NCBI GenBank assembly: GCA_027058255.1
Contig: JALUTE010000135.1
Location: forward strand, 1-5,627
DNA length: 5,627 nt
Source: Methyloligella sp.
GTDB lineage: Bacteria > Pseudomonadota > Alphaproteobacteria > Rhizobiales > JALUTE01
Reading direction: 5' to 3'
In this document: positions 4,141-5,627 of the stretch, piece by piece
Layout of the letters: each line of letters begins with the position of its first letter
Numbering within the stretch: the first letter of the stretch is position 1
Translations under genes and position numbers: made by a program
Notes under the pieces: generated by a model
Databases searched by the model: none
What the model was told of the DNA's origin: nothing
What the model saw: only the letters and a program-made list of their open reading frames with translations

Positions 4141-5627
4141 TCATGAGGGCTGATCGTGGAAGAAGTCGTAAATGGTGCGCGCCATGGCGGCGCTGATCCC
4201 GTCCACCGCCTGGAGATCCGCAAGGCCCGCGCGGCTGACCGCCTTGGCGGAGCCGAAATGACGCAGGAGAGCGCGCTTTCGGGCAGGCCCGATGCCGGGC
4301 ACCTCGTCGAGCGGATTGGCGGCCATCGCCTTGGCGCGGCGGGCCCGGTGGGAGCCGATGGCGAAACGGTGCGCCTCGTCGCGCAGGCGCTGAACGAAAT
4401 AGAGCACCGGATCCTGCGGCTCGAGCCGGAAGGGGCGGCGGCCGGCCATGTGGAACTGCTCGCGCCCGGCATCGCGGTCCGCCCCCTTGGCGACGGCCAC
4501 CAGAGCGACGTTGCGGACACCCAGCGCATCGAACACCTCCCGCGCCACCTGAAGCTGGCCCGGGCCGCCATCCAGCAGCACCAGATCGGGCCAGGCCGGT
4601 GTCTCGCCGGGCTCGCGATCGCTGCCCGCGCCCCCCGCGCCCCCCGCGCCGCCATGCGGGCCGTCCCGGTCCGCATGGTCCTTGAGTAGGCGGCGGAAGC
4701 GGCGGGTCAGCACCTCGCGCATCATGGCATAGTCGTCGCCGGCGGCGAGGTCCTCGGAGCGGATGTTGAACTTGCGATACTGGCCCTTGGCGAATCCCTC
4801 GCCATCCGCGACGATCATGGCGCCGACGGCGCTGGCGCCCTGGATGTGGCTGTTGTCGTAGACCTCGATCCGCCGCGGCGGCCGCTCGAGCCCGAAGGTC
4901 CGCGCCACCCCTTCCAGCAGCCGGGCCTGGGAGGCGCTCTCGGCGAGGCGGCGGGCCAGCGCCTCGCGATTGTTCGCAAGCGCGTGCTCGACGAGGGCCC
5001 GCTTCTCGCCGCGCCGCGGCACGGCGATGGACACCTTGCGCCCGGCGCGGGTCGAGAGCGCCTCGGCCAGCAGGGCGCGGCCGGGCATGTCGTGGGAGAC
5101 CAGGATGAGGCGCGGCACGGGCTTGTTGTCGTAGAACTGGGCGATGAACGCCTCCAGCACCTCCTCGAGCGGCACGGACTTGTCCGCCCGCGGCCAGTAG
5201 ACGCGATTGCCCCAGTTCTGCCCGGTGCGGAAGAAGAACACCTGGATTGCGATCAGCCCCGCCTCGCGATGGGCGGCGAACACGTCCGCCTCGCGCACAT
5301 GGGCCGGATTGATCCCCTGATGGCTCTGCACCTGGGTGAGCGCCCAGATGCGGTCGCGATAGATGGCCGCCTGCTCGAAGTCGAGGCGCTCCGAGGCGGC
5401 CTCCATCTCTGCGGTGAGCCGGTCGCGAACGGCCCGGCTGCGCCCTTCCAGGAAGCGGCACGCCTCGTCCACCAGCCTGCGGTAGTTCTCGAGGCCGATC
5501 TCGCCGGTGCAGGGCCCGGCGCAGCGCTTGATCTGGTAGAGCAGGCAGGGCCGGGTGCGGCTCTCATAGACGGCGTCGGAGCAGGTGCGCAGCAGGAAGG
5601 CGCGCTGGAGCGTGACCAGCGTGCGGT
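4141..5627 (-). CDS. uvrC: excinuclease ABC subunit C UvrC, 5' end outside window
   Basis: UvrC cuts the damaged strand on both sides of a lesion bound by UvrB. The C-terminal 494 residues are visible; the GIY-YIG nuclease domain for the 3' cut lies beyond the right edge. In fragment numbering, Cys15, Cys27, Cys35 and Cys39 match the spacing of the E. coli Fe-S cluster cysteines (154, 166, 174, 178). A UVR motif for UvrB contact is near 71-96. The RNase H-like nuclease follows, with Asp257 (VYDNSH), Asp298 (GDDYA), Asp352 (LLDGG) and His419 (DEAHRF), equivalent to E. coli Asp399, Asp438, Asp466 and His538. The paired helix-hairpin-helix DNA-binding tail is at about 438-490 (VPGIGPARKRALL, VDGISAAMA). 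Compared with E. coli there is an insert of roughly 26 residues before Asp352, rich in Gly-Gly-Ala repeats. The stop overlaps an in-frame ATG of the pgsA reading frame (ATGA), suggesting coupled expression. Confidence 0.96.
   Translation of the reverse strand, partial: RTLVTLQRAFLLRTCSDAVYESRTRPCLLYQIKRCAGPCTGEIGLENYRRLVDEACRFLEGRSRAVRDRLTAEMEAASERLDFEQAAIYRDRIWALTQVQSHQGINPAHVREADVFAAHREAGLIAIQVFFFRTGQNWGNRVYWPRADKSVPLEEVLEAFIAQFYDNKPVPRLILVSHDMPGRALLAEALSTRAGRKVSIAVPRRGEKRALVEHALANNREALARRLAESASQARLLEGVARTFGLERPPRRIEVYDNSHIQGASAVGAMIVADGEGFAKGQYRKFNIRSEDLAAGDDYAMMREVLTRRFRRLLKDHADRDGPHGGAGGAGGAGSDREPGETPAWPDLVLLDGGPGQLQVAREVFDALGVRNVALVAVAKGADRDAGREQFHMAGRRPFRLEPQDPVLYFVQRLRDEAHRFAIGSHRARRAKAMAANPLDEVPGIGPARKRALLRHFGSAKAVSRAGLADLQAVDGISAAMARTIYDFFHDQPS
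4625..4651. repeat. 9-bp tandem repeat inside uvrC
   Basis: Three head-to-tail copies of CCCGCGCCC (4625-4633, 4634-4642, and 4643-4651 with a final G in place of C) encode the Gly-Gly-Ala repeats of the UvrC insert. The unit is a multiple of three, so gain or loss of copies would keep the reading frame. Confidence 0.8.

Noticed and set aside
3368..4153. A 261-codon plus-strand frame antisense to pgsA
   Set aside because: It lies opposite a complete CDP-alcohol phosphotransferase gene, and the peptide is His/Arg/Gly-rich with no domain.
3437..5461. A single minus-strand frame of 674 codons spanning most of uvrC and all of pgsA
   Set aside because: Only the last roughly 200 codons match a family (PgsA). 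The rest is a low-complexity Arg/Gly/Pro shadow of uvrC in another frame, open because GC-rich DNA has few stops.

Overview
The window is a high-GC chromosomal segment, most likely from an alphaproteobacterium and probably a member of the Hyphomicrobiales (Rhizobiales). The basis is the gene order uvrC-pgsA-moaD-moaE, which from memory is typical of that group, the strong G/C third-position bias, and a bacterial ELM1-family gene of the kind common in Alphaproteobacteria. All genes read on the minus strand, so the biological order runs from high to low coordinates.

From right to left: uvrC (nucleotide excision repair, 5' end outside the window); pgsA (phosphatidylglycerophosphate synthase, acidic phospholipid synthesis); moaD and moaE (small and large subunits of molybdopterin synthase); a gene for a secreted protein of unknown function whose start overlaps the moaE stop by 4 bases; a 116-base intergenic stretch with a switch to low GC; a gene for a stand-alone Orc1/Cdc6-like AAA+ ATPase; and the first 195 codons of an ELM1-family gene that leaves the window on the left. 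Gaps are small (40-116 bases) and several junctions are ATGA or TGATG overlaps, so uvrC-pgsA-moaD-moaE-secreted protein probably forms one transcription unit. MoaD and MoaE act together as a heterotetramer that turns precursor Z (cPMP) into molybdopterin. The other genes share no obvious pathway with them.

The least ordinary part is 1800-1880 plus the AAA+ gene at 626-1804. Base composition drops there (51 G/C of 120 at 1381-1500 and 23 of 60 at 1821-1880, against 46 of 60 at 4441-4500). The gene has its own promoter-like region, with an 8-bp inverted repeat, three copies of AGTTTA and a 10-bp palindrome. Its wHTH-type C-terminus suggests DNA binding. It reads as a one-gene insert in an otherwise conserved neighbourhood. 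I see no transposase, integrase, tRNA, rRNA, CRISPR array or insertion sequence, and nothing in the window by itself proves a new system. No stretch over 300 bases is without a gene.
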